NCBI GenBank assembly: GCA_036346275.1
Contig: CM070727.1
Location: forward strand, 4,641,760-4,705,759
From: Otatea glauca
Lineage: Eukaryota > Streptophyta > Magnoliopsida > Poales > Poaceae
DNA: 64,000 nt
Reading direction: 5' to 3'
Shown here one piece after another: positions 11,491 through 22,966 of the stretch (its first letter is position 1; the number at the start of each line of letters is the position of its first letter). The notes under the pieces are model-generated. The model made no database searches, was not told where the DNA came from, and was given only the letters and a program-made list of their open reading frames with translations. The translations under genes were made by a program, and so were the position numbers.

Positions 11491-12463
11491 GTTTTTCCTA
11501 GAATTTTGCTTAAAGATTGATTGGTTATTTCTTTTGTTGCTTTGTTGAAAATCTCTTAAATACTTTTAATGTAGCACTTATCGAGGGGAGCTCTTTATAT
11601 GTTTCTCATACCTTAAATATCAAATAATGTGTTTTGTATAAGGGTTGAATCTAAATTAAGTCATAAATTTTGGAAATTTATAAAAAAAAAAAAAAAAAAC
11701 TTTGGATGCAATTATATATCTTATAAAAATACATATTGAAGGTTTATTGAAAAAAAATATTGATTTCTTTGGAATTTTCATCTCTGTCTTATCTGCTTTT
11801 CCGGTAGCACCGCTCATACAGGAGCGGTAGCACCGGAGACCGGTACTACCGGCAAAATCGCGGTAGCACCGGATTTCTCGGGTTCTGGGGGTTAAGTCAA
11901 GTGCGGTGCAACCGCTGTCCTCCATCTCCTTCGCACCGCACTCCTCCTCTCTCTCTCTCCCTCTCTCTTCCACTTGAAATTCCCCACAAAATCCTTCAAT
12001 CTCATCCGAAGAAATCCAGATTCCTCTCAGCCATTTTGTTCCTCACTTGATCCTCTGTCAAAGGTACCATTTTTTGTTCAAAAATCATCAATTTTTTTTC
12101 ATGCCCTAGCATCTTTTTCATACCTTCTTAGGGTTTTGAGAGAAAATGGCAAAATGTGTAGGAGTTTGTTGAAATTTGTGGTGAAACGTGTTTGATAAAG
12201 GATATGCATACTGTTTCTCTACATTTCCTGAATCAAAATGTCAAAATCATAATTTTGGACAAATTTGCTCTAACCTGCATCTGACCGATGCTACCGATCT
12301 CTGTGCGGTAGCACCGACCCTAGGTCCGGTGCTACCGGATTTACATAAGCGGTAGCACCGGACTTGCAGACAACTGCTCACAATTTGCTGTTTTTCTTAA
12401 AAACCTTAAGTTTCTAGGGTATATCTTTGACCTTACTCCTTGAATTTCTTTTCTCTAGCAATC
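11491..12463 (+). other. Copia spacer between pol and ORF3
   Basis: Non-coding. It contains an 18-base A run near 11682-11699 and clusters of the CCGGTGCTACC / GGTAGCACCGG motif at 11802-11875 and 12283-12365, the same motif as in the LTR. Positions 11920-12170 are pyrimidine-rich and may act as leader for ORF3 expression from a subgenomic RNA; this is inference. Confidence 0.5.
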
Positions 12464-13890
12464 ATGCCTAAGACTCGTGGCTCTGGGTCTTATATTAAAA
12501 AAACTACAAATAGAGGACGTGCTCCTCCTCTTCCTCAAGACTCCGACAGTGAGGACGATATTCCAATAGCTTCAAGAGGTCGTGAAGTCCGAAGGAAGGC
12601 TAGGCAAGAGAAAGAAAAAGGGAAGCAAGTTGAATCTGATTCTAGCAGTGAAAGGACAAATGATGATATGGAGATGGATGTGGATGAGGATGCAGAATCA
12701 GGGGATCAACATGAAAGTTTTGAAAATTTTGATCCCTCCAGAGATCTAAGGACAATCAAAGGTGACACTTATTTCTCCTTAAGAAGCGCAAACCAAGATT
12801 TTCTTGCCTAGAAGTGCTCTCGAGGATAGATTTAGAACTCTGTTTCAACAAAAGGTATTCTATGAAATTTATGAGAAAAGGAATTTCTTGATCATAAATG
12901 GGTAAATTGGGATCATATAAGAAAAATTACTTTGTTTGTGGGGTACGAGTTGTTCCAAGGAGCTGGTTTGTCAGATTTTGTCAGCAAGAAGTGTGATTAC
13001 AATGAGGATCTGATTAGACAGTTTTATGCCACCCTTTATGTTTCTGAGTCATTTGAGTCTATCACTTGGATGACAAATGCTTGATGCATCTGATTACAAA
13101 GAGTGAAATAGAAGAAGCTTGGAGAATTTACCATAATGGATATCCAAATGTTCACAGTGACAGAGTTCTGCCTTTGGCTAGACAGCTTGAGTTCTATGAC
13201 CCTGCCGCTCCAGTCAAGCGACCAGGTAAAATGACTCATCTCCTTCCCTCAGCTGGCCTCATTAACAGAATTGTCAGAGTGACAGTCCATCCTAAGAGTG
13301 GAAATTATGATGAGATAAGAGGATATGCATGGAACATCATGAATAAAATCATGTTTAAACACAAGTTCGATGTAGTTGACTTCATGATCAGAGAAATGGC
13401 TTCTTCTGCATGTGACAAAGGTAAAAGAATTTACTTTGCCCCTTTCATTATGATGATAATCAAGAAAGTGAATGGATTTCGAGAAGGATGTGGCGGTGTC
13501 CATAAACCATATCGACCCCGTGAGGCTGCTCCTCAAACCATTAGTCAGCGGGATCAATCTACTTCACAGCAGCCTCCGCCTCAGGATATACCAGCTACCT
13601 CAGAGGTCCCTCCATTTCAACATTCCTCTCATGATCAGTTCTTGGACAGTTTGAGGACTGACCTCATGAGCAGTCTAGCCAGTATGAGATCTGACATGAT
13701 GAGTGGTTTCTCTCGGCTAGAGGAGCAGCAGTCGCAGACGAGGCAGATCGTTGAGGAGGTCCGAGGTCGACTAGATTCCATTGATTCTTCCATCTCTGAG
13801 CTTCGCTCATCCCTTCCCGTCGTTTATCAGCGCTCCGGATCTCGTGCACCTCCATCTACTCCGCCTCCTCCAGCTCCTCCATCTTCTTGA
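12464..13890 (+). pseudogene. Third ORF of the Copia element (SIRE env-like position)
   Basis: An ATG at 12464 (MPKTRGSGS) opens a basic then highly acidic N-terminus. The frame changes near 12805 and 12880, and at 13080-13084 a further break leads into a 13066-13890 frame of 274 codons. The central part (12830-13080) reads RSALEDRF, WVNWDHIRK and LIRQFYATLYV. This resembles the 'putative plant transposon/retrotransposon protein' region that often lies downstream of pol in plant Copia elements. The C-terminus is Gln/Ser/Pro-rich, then a heptad-like coiled coil (SLASMRSDMMSGFSRLEEQQ, about residues 205-250), ending in a Pro-rich tail. No transmembrane segment or signal peptide is visible, so an envelope role is unsupported. 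Function unknown. Confidence 0.6.
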
Positions 13891-14369
13891 GCTTCGTGAC
13901 GATCTTTTTGTATTTGATGCCAAAGGGGGAGAAGTGAAAGTGAACAAAAGAATATCTAGAAATTTATGTTTTGGTTGATACTTTTGTTGCTATGTGATGC
14001 TTTCTGGATGTATTTGTGAATTTGCTGCTATATATGTTTTGTTTTGAACTTGTCGTGGTTAATATTTGTAATTCTTATGAGATATCATATTGTTGTTTTT
14101 TAATATCCTCATTTGTTTATCCACGGGCTCAATTATTAAACAAAACTCTGTCAAATTTTTGTGTAAATGAACAAACCATCTACTTAAAATTAGCATGCAC
14201 ATCTTTAGGGGGAGTATTTCTTAATAATATATATCATGTTGATACCCCTTTCACCTTGAAAGGCAATTTGGCTCCTAATCACTTGAAGCAAAAAATTTCC
14301 TTTTGTTCACCTAAAAACAACTTCAAACTATCACTATGGGTTGTCATCAATTACCAAAAAGGGGGAGAT
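13891..14369 (+). other. Copia 3' untranslated region and polypurine tract
   Basis: AT-rich non-coding sequence after ORF3. A first purine run occurs at 13922-13938 (aaagggggagaagtgaa) and the terminal polypurine tract aaaaagggggaga at 14356-14368 lies directly before the 3' LTR; it primes plus-strand synthesis. An ORF of 118 codons at 14016 is incidental. Confidence 0.75.
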
Positions 14370-16081
14370 TGAAAGCATCTAGGCACCCGATATGTTTTGG
14401 TTTTGATAATTAATGACAACATTGCTATATGATCTAATGCTTTTGATGAGGATATTGAAAGTAGGTCGTTTCCAAGAAGAATGATCATGGAAATACCAAG
14501 GAAAAGTTCAAGCCAATCAAGCTTATGTCAAGATCATGTAAAGGTATTTGTCTTTATATATAAGGTTCTTTTTGGTCTTTTGACGATCTTGGAGTTTGGT
14601 AGAAAGATCCATCTATTAGTTTTAGGGCCGTACTATTAAGAGGGATCATGACGCTTATTTTGATGTCGTTTAAGGGGTTAAAGGCTCAAATGCATATTCA
14701 ATTAAGTTGCTTAATTTTAGACAAGTTCCATCTTTTGAAAAACCTTAAATTATTTCAAGTCTCTGGAAATCCGGTGCTACCGCTTATGGCAGAGCGGTGC
14801 TACCGGGTGCGCGGTAGCACCGGCTCTATAGCTCGGTGTGAAAATTCCAGAGAAGGGCCTTTGGGCGTATTTCTGGCCCGGTGCTACCGCCCATGGTAGC
14901 CCGGTGCTACCGGGATCACGGTAGCACCGGACTTTAGCCCGGCGTGAAAATCACAGAGGGTGAGTTTTTGGGTGAGTTGGTGGCCCGGTGCTACCGCCCA
15001 TAGTGGCCCGATGCTACCGGACCATCGGTAGCACCGGACCTTAACCCGGTGTAAAAATTCCAGAGAAGCACCTTTCTTGAACTTTTGGAAGCCCGGTGCT
15101 ACCGCACATAGTGGCCCGGTGCTACCGGACCTTCGGTAGCACCGGATCTCAGTCCGGTGCTATATTTCCAGAGAGGCGTGTTTCTGCTGAAAGAAAAAGG
15201 AATAGAGCCCGGTGCTACCGGCCCTAGTGGGCGGTAGCACGGACTTCAGAATCGTCTCGACAAGTGCATTAAATGCCTTTGTTCTAGCCGTTGAAGCGAG
15301 CCGGTGCTACCGGTCCTACATGGCGGTAGCACGGAAAAACAATTCTGCAGATTTGAGCTCCAACGGCTAGAAAGTTTGGTGGAGGCTATAAATACCTCCC
15401 CACCGCCTTCTAGAGCAACTCTTGGTCCTCATTGATGATATTTGAGCTCTAGCAAGTGTTCTCCACTCTTGTGTGCATTCAATTTCCATTTGTGAGTGTG
15501 AGAAGCAAATTTGGTGTTGCATTTAGTGTTTTGAGCCTTTAGACACCGACATTCGACCTCAAGCTAGCGTCAAGGTTCATTACTCTTGGAGGTTGCCGCC
15601 TCCTAGACGGCTTGGTGGCGATTGTGCACGGTGAGCTTCTCAGCGGAGATTGTGAGAAGCCCGGCAAGTTGTGAAGGCGGAGTTCGCCTACCGGAGCGGG
15701 AAGAACTACCTTAGTGATCGAGGAAGGCTCAGCGAGTGGAGCCGGCAGCGTGGATCAAGTCACCTCAACGTGGAGTAGGGAGACCCGCAAGTCTCCGAGA
15801 CCACGGGTTAAAATTCCTTGTCTCCTATTTTATTGAGCTTGGTATTCTTGTTTGTTGGAAACCCATTTGATCAATACCATATTCTTCTTAGTTTTTGTGC
15901 TCATAAGTATACTTGCTTCACTTGCATTGTTATAGCTTTTTGAAGCTTGCTAGAGACTTTAGTGCATTCTTCATATTCTTATCTAATATTTGTAGTGTTG
16001 TTTGTATTTTCTAATTTGAGTTGAGAAAATTTAGAAACCTCCTATTCACCCCCCCTCTAGTCGGTTATCCTTGATTCTACA
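14370..16081 (+). repeat. Copia 3' LTR
   Basis: It starts TGAAAGCATC after the purine tract and ends ttgattctaca. It is co-linear with 4596-6311. In 14760-15180 it keeps complete CCGGTGCTACC units where the 5' LTR shows losses; in 15230-15350 the reverse holds. TATA-like box at 15386-15394. Confidence 0.92.
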
Positions 16082-16086
16082 GGTAT
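16082..16086. repeat. Copia target-site duplication (right, GGTAT)
   Basis: It follows the 3' LTR end ctaca at 16081 and matches 4591-4595 exactly. Confidence 0.9.
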
Positions 16087-16260
16087 CACTCGCGGTTCCC
16101 CGAACCGCTTGTGGTTCGACATTTCCACAAGCGGTTGGTGTTACCAACCGCTTGTGGAGAGGTTCTCTCCAAAAGCGGTTGGTGTTACGAACCGCTTGTG
16201 AAGAGGCTCTCTCCACAAGCGGTTGGAGTTACTAAGCGCTTGTGAAGAGTCTGACCCGTA
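16087..16260. repeat. CACTA left subterminal array, part 2
   Basis: At least six copies of the acaagcggttggtgtta / accgcttgtgg motif in alternating orientation continue the array interrupted at 4590. The array starts right after the GGTAT duplication of the Copia element, which confirms that the Copia element inserted inside the array. Confidence 0.8.
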
Positions 16261-16504
16261 GCGTTTTGATTATATTCAATATAGAGTATGTTTTCAGAGG
16301 GGTTTTTGATATAGATTTTGACAATTAAAATAAATAGAACTTCATGAGTTTTTTTGACACACTTAAATATATATATATATATATATATTAGTCATGAGTA
16401 TTCATTCAGATAATTAGAGACTAAAAATGAACAAGTTGATGAACACATGAAATAATAAGCCACTTTTACAAGTTTCAAAGAATAAAAGGGCGAATCTTGA
16501 GCTT
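16261..16504. other. CACTA internal non-coding region with an (AT)n microsatellite
   Basis: No gene is visible. A dinucleotide run of about 12 AT units lies at 16366-16390. On the minus strand this is the 3' flank of the Transposase_24/Ulp1 gene. Confidence 0.6.
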
Positions 16505-19500
16505 ATTTCTTGCGTGCGTCGCTCTTTGTGCCCTTGGTCGACGTTGATGTCAGTTCACTGTCCTTATTTCAGACAATCTCTCCAACCATTTGCGTGGAAC
16601 TCGCTTTGGTGGATACAATCTCGTCGACAATAAATCCGATGAGTTGTTCTTGGATTGCCGCAACCCGATGCGGCGGGATCACGTCTTGCACATCGATGTT
16701 GGGGTGACAAATCGGAGGTAAATAAATCTCGGACATGTAATTATTAAAGTGTAAGTACTAAGAAATTGACATGTGCACACTACCTCGGCGTTGGTTGTCG
16801 GCACATCACCGTGGGTAATACTTTGCATATAGTGGCACACATAATAGCCACATAGGTTGTTTCCACCGTCATTGTAGAACTGCGATGAAATTTGAAAAGA
16901 ACACGATTATTGGGATGAAAAACTGTTACTGACATATTAATATTCTTTAATACGTACTCGAGTGCTTAATTGTACATCAAATTCGTTCTCGAAATTTCCT
17001 TGTTGCTTCTTTCGAAACCGTGCGAATGTCCTGTGTGATGCGTTAGTATGAATGATAATTATCAGAGTTGGAATTAGCAAGGTATTTCAATATATATAAT
17101 AAGGAAAACTATCGTATATATATGTGCTATATACCTGTTCAGGGTGTCAATGATAAATTGATATTTTTTCACCGGAGTCCTTTTTGAGTCTTGTACAATG
17201 ATCTGGCTGCTATCAAGCTTGATGACAAGAAGGATCCAGTGAAACCTATTCATGTATTGCAACATATATGTAACTAGCTAGTAGTATTATAAATGCCTTG
17301 GAAAATATAAGAACGAGAGGTTGTATATATACGTACTCGAAGTTGAAGGGCAGAAGTATGTACGGTTTGTAGTGCTTTCCCAAGAATGCATCGAGAATGT
17401 AATCTTCAAGATCCTTTCGGTTGTATCCAAAGACGAACTCGTTAACAATCTACGGGTCGATGAAGCCCACGTTGAAGATATTCTCTTTCTACATCGTTGT
17501 ATCTCCATTCTACATAGAAAGGTATAAGTTTAATAGTTGCAATTTTATTGTACGAGGAAGCACACAGTAAAGGTATAAGCTTGACACTTACAGCACCAAG
17601 AGCTCATGAGAGACACGTTGATGGAGTCGGCATGGTAAATATTGTATAAGTCGTCAAATTCGAGCCATATGGTGCTGTCCCGCGATAAAAATCATCTTCT
17701 TTGATACGGAGGAACATCGTTCTTCCTTGAGCGGACTCTGTCATGTACCATTCGTGAAATTGCCGCATCTTGGTTGGCGATCCTTTATCTCATTTGGGTC
17801 AATCACTCCGGCCCAACCGAAATTGCCATCGACCTTTGTTGCCATTGGGATATCATCTATTAATCCAAGAGCTGCGGTGTGGGCGAGTCCCGCCTCCTTC
17901 ATAAACCTCTCGAGGTTCTCCCGATCTTGGTCTCTCTTCTTCTTCTTTGCCACCGCCACCGACTTCGTTTATTCTTACGTAGCCTTAATTATTGTCCGTT
18001 CATAGTTGGGCTGGCCAGAGCAGTGGCTTTGCACGGCATATCGCGAAGTGTTCGCCGCTTTTGGATCAGTTGGTACCTTTGGCTCTACCTTCTTTTTGCG
18101 AAGTGTGCGCCATACGCTTTAGTGACCGTGTCACTCTCCTCCTTATTCATATCATATGCCCTCTTTGGAGGTTCCTTTACCTTGGTCGATCGTCTGGACT
18201 CCGCTTTCTTGGGAGCGGTGGGGAGCCTTAATTCATTATCGAGCTTCTTCCTCGGAGGAGATGGTGGGCGTGGTTTTCTGGGGGTTCTTTTTGTTTGAGA
18301 TCTTTGGTGGTGGAGTAGGGCTTGCGTGGAGCGGGTGGAGACACAGGAGCTGCTGGTGGTGGAGTAGGGCTTCGCTCTGTTTTACTAGCGAGGCATTGCG
18401 TGGCGGTGACGCGTTGGAGGCGTGGGTTCTTGTGGTGGAGATGACGCGTCCATAGCAGTGGAAATATGATGTACCGTTTGCGCTAAAGGATGATATTGTG
18501 GAGGGCCTGTCCAAGTTTGGTCACGTCGTCGCCTCGGCAATATCGAGGTGAAGTTCTTCAAACCGCTCGGCACCTCCTCCACCGCGACCTTTGAGTAACC
18601 CGGGGTATCTCGTTGCGGTGGAACATCCGCCCGACTCCACGGATATGCCATGCCGTAAGCCACCTTGATGGAGAGGTTACGCGCATCAACGTGTAGCTCA
18701 CACTGGCGGCGAACCCTTATGTCATCCACGGGATAACGGGATAGGAAGGTGTCCGCTTCAGGGGCCCCGGTGGACGCGCAGCTACTTTGCCGCGCGGAGG
18801 GGCTGAACACGGCGTCCGGCTGATTGCTCGGACCTAGTCCTTGAAGCTTGCTGAGGGCAATTTGTACTTGTTGCGCAACTATGTCGCCGATGCTAGCCTG
18901 GGTTGCTCTGAGCTCTTGTTCCAATTGGTACACTTTACGTGATTCTCTTGATTTGCTTCTATGCCGGCTCCTGTACGTATGTGCATCCTTAGCGAAACCA
19001 TACTTCCACGGCGTCAGCTTGCCCATACCTCGTGTCCGTCCTGGGTGCTCAGGGTTTTCAAGGGCATGTGTTAGCTCGTCATTCTCCCTGTCTGGCACCA
19101 ATGTACCTGCCTGAGACTGCTCCACAGCTTGTACAATCCTTTGGCCAGCCTCTTGTACTCCTGGTGCCATCACCAAACTGCCGTCATCTGAAAGGCTCCC
19201 CCCATGACCCATGAACCAATTGCGCAGGCGCTGTTCCCACAGAGCGGTAGCCGGTGTGACGTCCTTCGCCATTAATTCTTCTTCCCGCTTCTCCCATTTT
19301 GGTACAGCCTTGATGTAACCATCGGTGCCAAGATGGTGGTGGTATTTCTTCATCTGTGAATTGGCCTTGTTCTTGACTCGTGGCACGGCCTTGGTGACAA
19401 CTTGAACTCCTCGAATGCTTCGGTGATCCGCCAACTTAGGAAATTGGTTGAAGTCGGGTCTTTCTCCTTCGCACGTACTTGCGGTGAGAGACGTCTTCTA

Positions 19501-20122
19501 GGCACAAACATTGTTGCCATCTTCTTCAAAGTAAATTTCTTGGCCTTGTCTTGGACCCTTGAGGAAATGTGAAATTTTCCTTAATATCTTGCCAGAGCGT
19601 GTCCTTTGGTAGCTTGAGGAACTTCGCCCATTTTACGATGCTAATTGGGACGTGATCCCTCACGTGGTAACCGCAAGCGTTGTTGTACGCCCAATCTGCT
19701 AAAAGAGGGCAACCGCATCCCTTCGTTGTTAACGCGTCGGTAAACACGTGCTTCGTGGACGGCTTCTTGTTAGGTCCCCGATGCTTGGATTGGTTGCTCG
19801 ATGCACGGGGCTTGAAATACGTAAACATATGTACAAACGTGTCAGAGTGTATTATATTAATGAATTGCGATTAATTAACATGTCTACGGGGATTATATTC
19901 TTCTGGCTGTACCTCATCCTGGTCGGAACCAGTGTTATCGGACTTAGGGGCTCCCGCGTCAATGGCTTCATCAGCTGCAGCCTCAACGGCCTCACCGGAA
20001 CCACCATTAGCCCCAGCGGCAGCAGTGTTAGCATCACCTTCGATGGTACCCAGAGCGATGGAGTCCAACAGGAACTGTTCTCCCTCATCGAAAGTAGGGT
20101 CACCACGTCCTGGTTGCGCCAT
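16505..20122 (-). pseudogene. CACTA second gene: Transposase_24-type protein fused to a Ulp1/C48 protease domain
   Basis: Multi-exon minus-strand gene. Exon 1 (20122-about 19871) starts MAQPGRGDPTFDEGEQ and is acidic. A Lys-rich exon (about 19828-19526) contains PRASSNQSKHRGPNKKP and an EFTFPQG-like end. A long open stretch (19434-18385) holds the En/Spm Transposase_24 core: DHRSIRGVQVVTKAV, KKYHHHLGTDGYI, PKWEKREEELMAKD and NPEHPGRTRGMG. Then follow a helical segment and YPVDDIRVRRQCELHV. A Pro-rich linker follows (18480-18000). The C-terminal exons encode a Ulp1-like cysteine protease: FHWILLVIKLD (His at 17239-17241), VQDSKR (Asp) and NLCGYYVCHYM (Cys at 16850-16852), so the His-Asp-Cys triad is visible. 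The last exon ends near 16505-16720. A stop interrupts FIDP*IVNEFVFG near 17455. The protein binds element ends in this family; the protease role is unknown. Confidence 0.82.
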
Positions 20123-21410
20123 CTATCCTAATTCCGAAAAAATGTTGACATAAATATCATATTACTTTGAAACAACCATATTACAGATTACAACACAAGC
20201 ATATTATTACATAAATTTCTACACCAAGCATTATGTACTACGGCGTGTTGGAACTAGCCCAAGGATCAAACACGAACTCGTGGACACAAGAACAAGAAAT
20301 ACACCAAACTTGAACACAGGGACTATATGTCAAAAGTAAATGTGCAACATTGACCGTGTTTGATCCTTGTGTTGTATAAAACTATAATCGGGGGCAACGC
20401 TAGGATCATGTGCCTTTCTACTAAATTAATGGTTACAGAGCATCTACTTCTAATAGCTTCTTTTATTTTTTGCAATTGTCTAGTTCATGCAATATTCTTT
20501 CTCCCGATCTATTAGATCAATAGGTCGTATTAGTTAGTCGTTTTGATCGTGGTGATTAGATCCATCTGGTAGAACCCTACATGCTAGTTTATGATCTTGA
20601 ACATATATTGCTGCGTTGTAGATGCCCTCCGCTTGACATTGTGATGGCTTTCCGGTACAAAAGATGGTTGGAATAATATTTTTTGGGAGCCATAACAACG
20701 AGATCTTATTAGAACTAGTAAAAATTCGTGTAACAAACATAGAATTTCACGGTGCAGTACGGCGCAACAAGGCAGTCGAAATGGACTCTTACTCTTCCTT
20801 CCTTTAAAGCTGCAGTAGTATTTTTCAACAAATGTAACAAAATATCTCCTTTGCAACTCAATAATTAGAAGAAAATATTCACAGATGTTACTACCACATA
20901 ACAAAAATTCCAAGAACTAGGTGTCTGCTATAGGAATTTCATCTTCTTCATGTCAGTGGATGAGAAGTAACAAGCACAGCACTTGTGGGCATTTCACCGA
21001 ACATGTGGTGGGCAGCCGGAACTAGAGAGGGAGGACGACGCGTGCACACATATACCTCGGTCCTCCTGGGTGGACGGCGGTGTGGTGGTGCTTTGGTGGC
21101 GGAGTAGGCGTCGGCGGGGTGGTAGAGAAGGCACCGGCGGCCGGGGTGGAGTGACAGCGGCGACGAGGGCAGCTAGCGCACGCGGGGTGGACTGGCGTCG
21201 GCGAGGTGGCGAGTAGGTGTCGGCGAGGTGGCGGAGGAGGTCGACGGCGTCGACGAGGACGGTGGCGCGGGTGCAGACGGAGGCGGCGGACGGCGGCGGC
21301 GGAGAGAGACAGAGCTGAGGCTGCGCGCGTGGGGTCTCGAACGGGACTTAGAAAATTTCAGGTGTGAGAAGAGGGCGGGGCGTTTCAAATTTATACAGGG
21401 AGCACTTCTA
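20123..21410 (-). promoter_or_regulatory. Upstream region of the CACTA gene
   Basis: No coding function is visible. 20150-20980 is AT-rich. 20980-21340 is very GC-rich with many gcggcg repeats, typical of a grass promoter/5' leader and read toward 20122 on the minus strand. ORFs in this stretch are low-complexity Arg/Gly/Pro products and not credible proteins. Confidence 0.45.
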
Positions 21411-21735
21411 CAAGCGGTTCTAATAACCAACCGCTTGTAGCAAATCTCTACAAGCGGTTTTAGAACCAACCGCTTGTAGGGGGAGGACTTCTATAAGCGG
21501 TTCGTAGAACCAACTGCTTGTAGAATATCTCTACAAGCGGATTTAGATCAACCCTCTTGTAGAGGGATGACTTCTACAAGCGGTTGGTGTTACTAACCGT
21601 TTCTGAATCTTTCACTCTAGAAGCGGTTCTTTTCTAAAACCGCTTCTGAATGTTGCGTTCTAGAAGCGGTTCTTATTACTAACCGTTTCTGAATGTTGCG
21701 CTCTAGAAGCGGTTCTATTCTCAAACCGCTTCAGT
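21411..21735. repeat. Internal array of CACTA subterminal motifs
   Basis: About ten units of tacaagcggttctaataaccaaccgcttgtag, later switching to tctagaagcggttcttttctaaaaccgcttctgaat, occur in inverted pairs. These match the arrays at both termini (4500 and 35265-35500), but this array is about 17 kb from one end and, with the LARD removed, about 1.7 kb from the other. It lies between TNP2 and the second gene. Confidence 0.8.
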
Positions 21736-22400
21736 TTAATTTCTTAATTTTTAAAAAGTGCTTTTAGCACTACAGTTTCATTTCATAATTTTAAAAAATG
21801 CTTTTAGCACTTCAGTTTCATTTCAGAATTTTTAAAAAATGCTTTTAGCAATTTAGTTTCATTCTATATTTTTTGAAAAAACTTTTAGCACTTCAGTTTC
21901 ATTTCAGAATTTTTAAAAAATGCTTTTAGCACTTCAGTTTCATTTCATAATTTTTAAAAAATGCTTTTAACAATTTAGTTTCATTCCATAATTTTTTTAA
22001 AAAGTTTTTGCACTTGATTTCATTTCATAATTTTTAAAAATACTTTTAGCACTTTGATTTCATTTCATAATTTTTAAAAATGCTTTTAGCAATTTAGTTT
22101 CATTTCATAATTTTTGAAAAAGCTTTTGCACTTGATTTCATTTCATAATTTTTAAAAAATGCTTTTAGCACTTGATTTCATTTCATAATTTTAAAAAATG
22201 CTTTTAGCAATTTAGTTTCATTCTATATTTTTGAAAAGCTTTTAGCACTTGATTTCATTCGAATCTTTAAAAATGCTTTTAGCACTTGAGTTTCATTTCT
22301 TAATTTTTAAAAGCTTTTAGAACTTTACTTTCATTCCATAATTTTTACAAAATGCTTTGAGCACTTTAGTTTCATTCCGAATTTTGGCACTTTACATTCA
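21736..22400. repeat. AT-rich tandem repeat array (unit about 42 bp)
   Basis: Roughly 15 copies of a unit resembling tttcatttcataattttt + aaaaaatgcttttagcact run head to tail, with variants such as caatttag in place of cacttcag. It is located between the internal motif array and the TNP2 fragment. Confidence 0.85.
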
Positions 22401-22543
22401 TTCCAAATAAGCACTTCATCTTGTAAAGACTTACATATACATAGTTCATACGGAGGGGTACATCTTAAGTAATAACGTACTTTGTCTTTACAAGTGTTCC
22501 TTCATTATGATCGCGACGTATGAAAGGAGTATCCACGTCTATG

Positions 22544-22966
22544 TCATTGAGGAGGCTTATGTCGACATCCACAAATGAAAGGAGGGATCTCGTCGAATCG
22601 ACTATACTCTTCCTCGTCTGTAACGTCCTCAACTCCAACAATCCTTCGTTTGCCTTGTAGAACCACGTGTCGCTTTGGCTTAGTACTACAATCTTTCTGC
22701 TTGTCCTTATGTTTCTTAGGTTTGCTTGACATGTCCATTACGTAGAAGACCTGTCTCACATCGTTCGCGAGGACGAACGGTTCGCGCCTATAGCCGACTT
22801 GCGTGAGGTCCACGATTGTCATACCATATTTGTCTACCTTCACGCCGCTTGAAGTCAGTTTGACCCATTGGCACTTAAATAGAGGGACCTTCAAAGGTCC
22901 ATAGTCAAGCTCCCATATATCTTCTATGAAACCATAATATGTATCCACCTTGCCTTTGTTGTCTTC
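22544..22966 (-). pseudogene. TNP2 transposase, C-terminal fragment (DUF4216 region)
   Basis: The minus-strand frame reads VTEDNKGKVDTYYGFIEDIW, then ELDYGPLKVPLFKCQW and VGYRREPFVLANDVRQVFY. This is the DUF4216 segment that ends TNP2-type CACTA transposases. After it comes a basic Lys-rich stretch and a short acidic C-terminus, stop at 22544-22546. The fragment begins exactly at the LTR element boundary (22967). The catalytic Transposase_21 part, normally several hundred residues, is found neither here nor beyond the insertion at 35088. The codons upstream of 22966 belong to the LTR. Confidence 0.85.

Larger units (their letters stand above)
4596..16081 (+). mobile_element. Complete Ty1/Copia LTR retrotransposon (SIRE/Maximus-like)
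   Basis: The 11,486-bp element has two LTRs of 1716 and 1712 bp (4596-6311, 14370-16081), a perfect 5-bp duplication GGTAT, an initiator-Met primer-binding site, gag with CCHC knuckles, and pol in the Copia order protease-integrase-reverse transcriptase-RNase H. A further ORF lies between pol and the 3' LTR, and a purine tract precedes the 3' LTR. Long LTRs, a long gag and a third ORF are typical of the SIRE/Maximus lineage. Outside CCG/CAG/CTG contexts the LTRs are almost identical, implying a recent insertion into the CACTA array. As sequenced, gag and pol carry a few frameshifts and one stop. Confidence 0.93.

Noticed and set aside
11656..11973. 105-codon minus-strand ORF with a hydrophobic end
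   Set aside because: It reads through an A run and the GC motif cluster of the Copia spacer and is incidental.
12464..13890. Calling the third Copia ORF an envelope gene
   Set aside because: No signal peptide, transmembrane segment or glycosylation-rich ectodomain is visible.
21411..22400. Regularly spaced repeats that could be mistaken for a CRISPR array
   Set aside because: They are inverted CACTA subterminal motifs and a direct tandem array without unique spacers, in a plant nuclear context.
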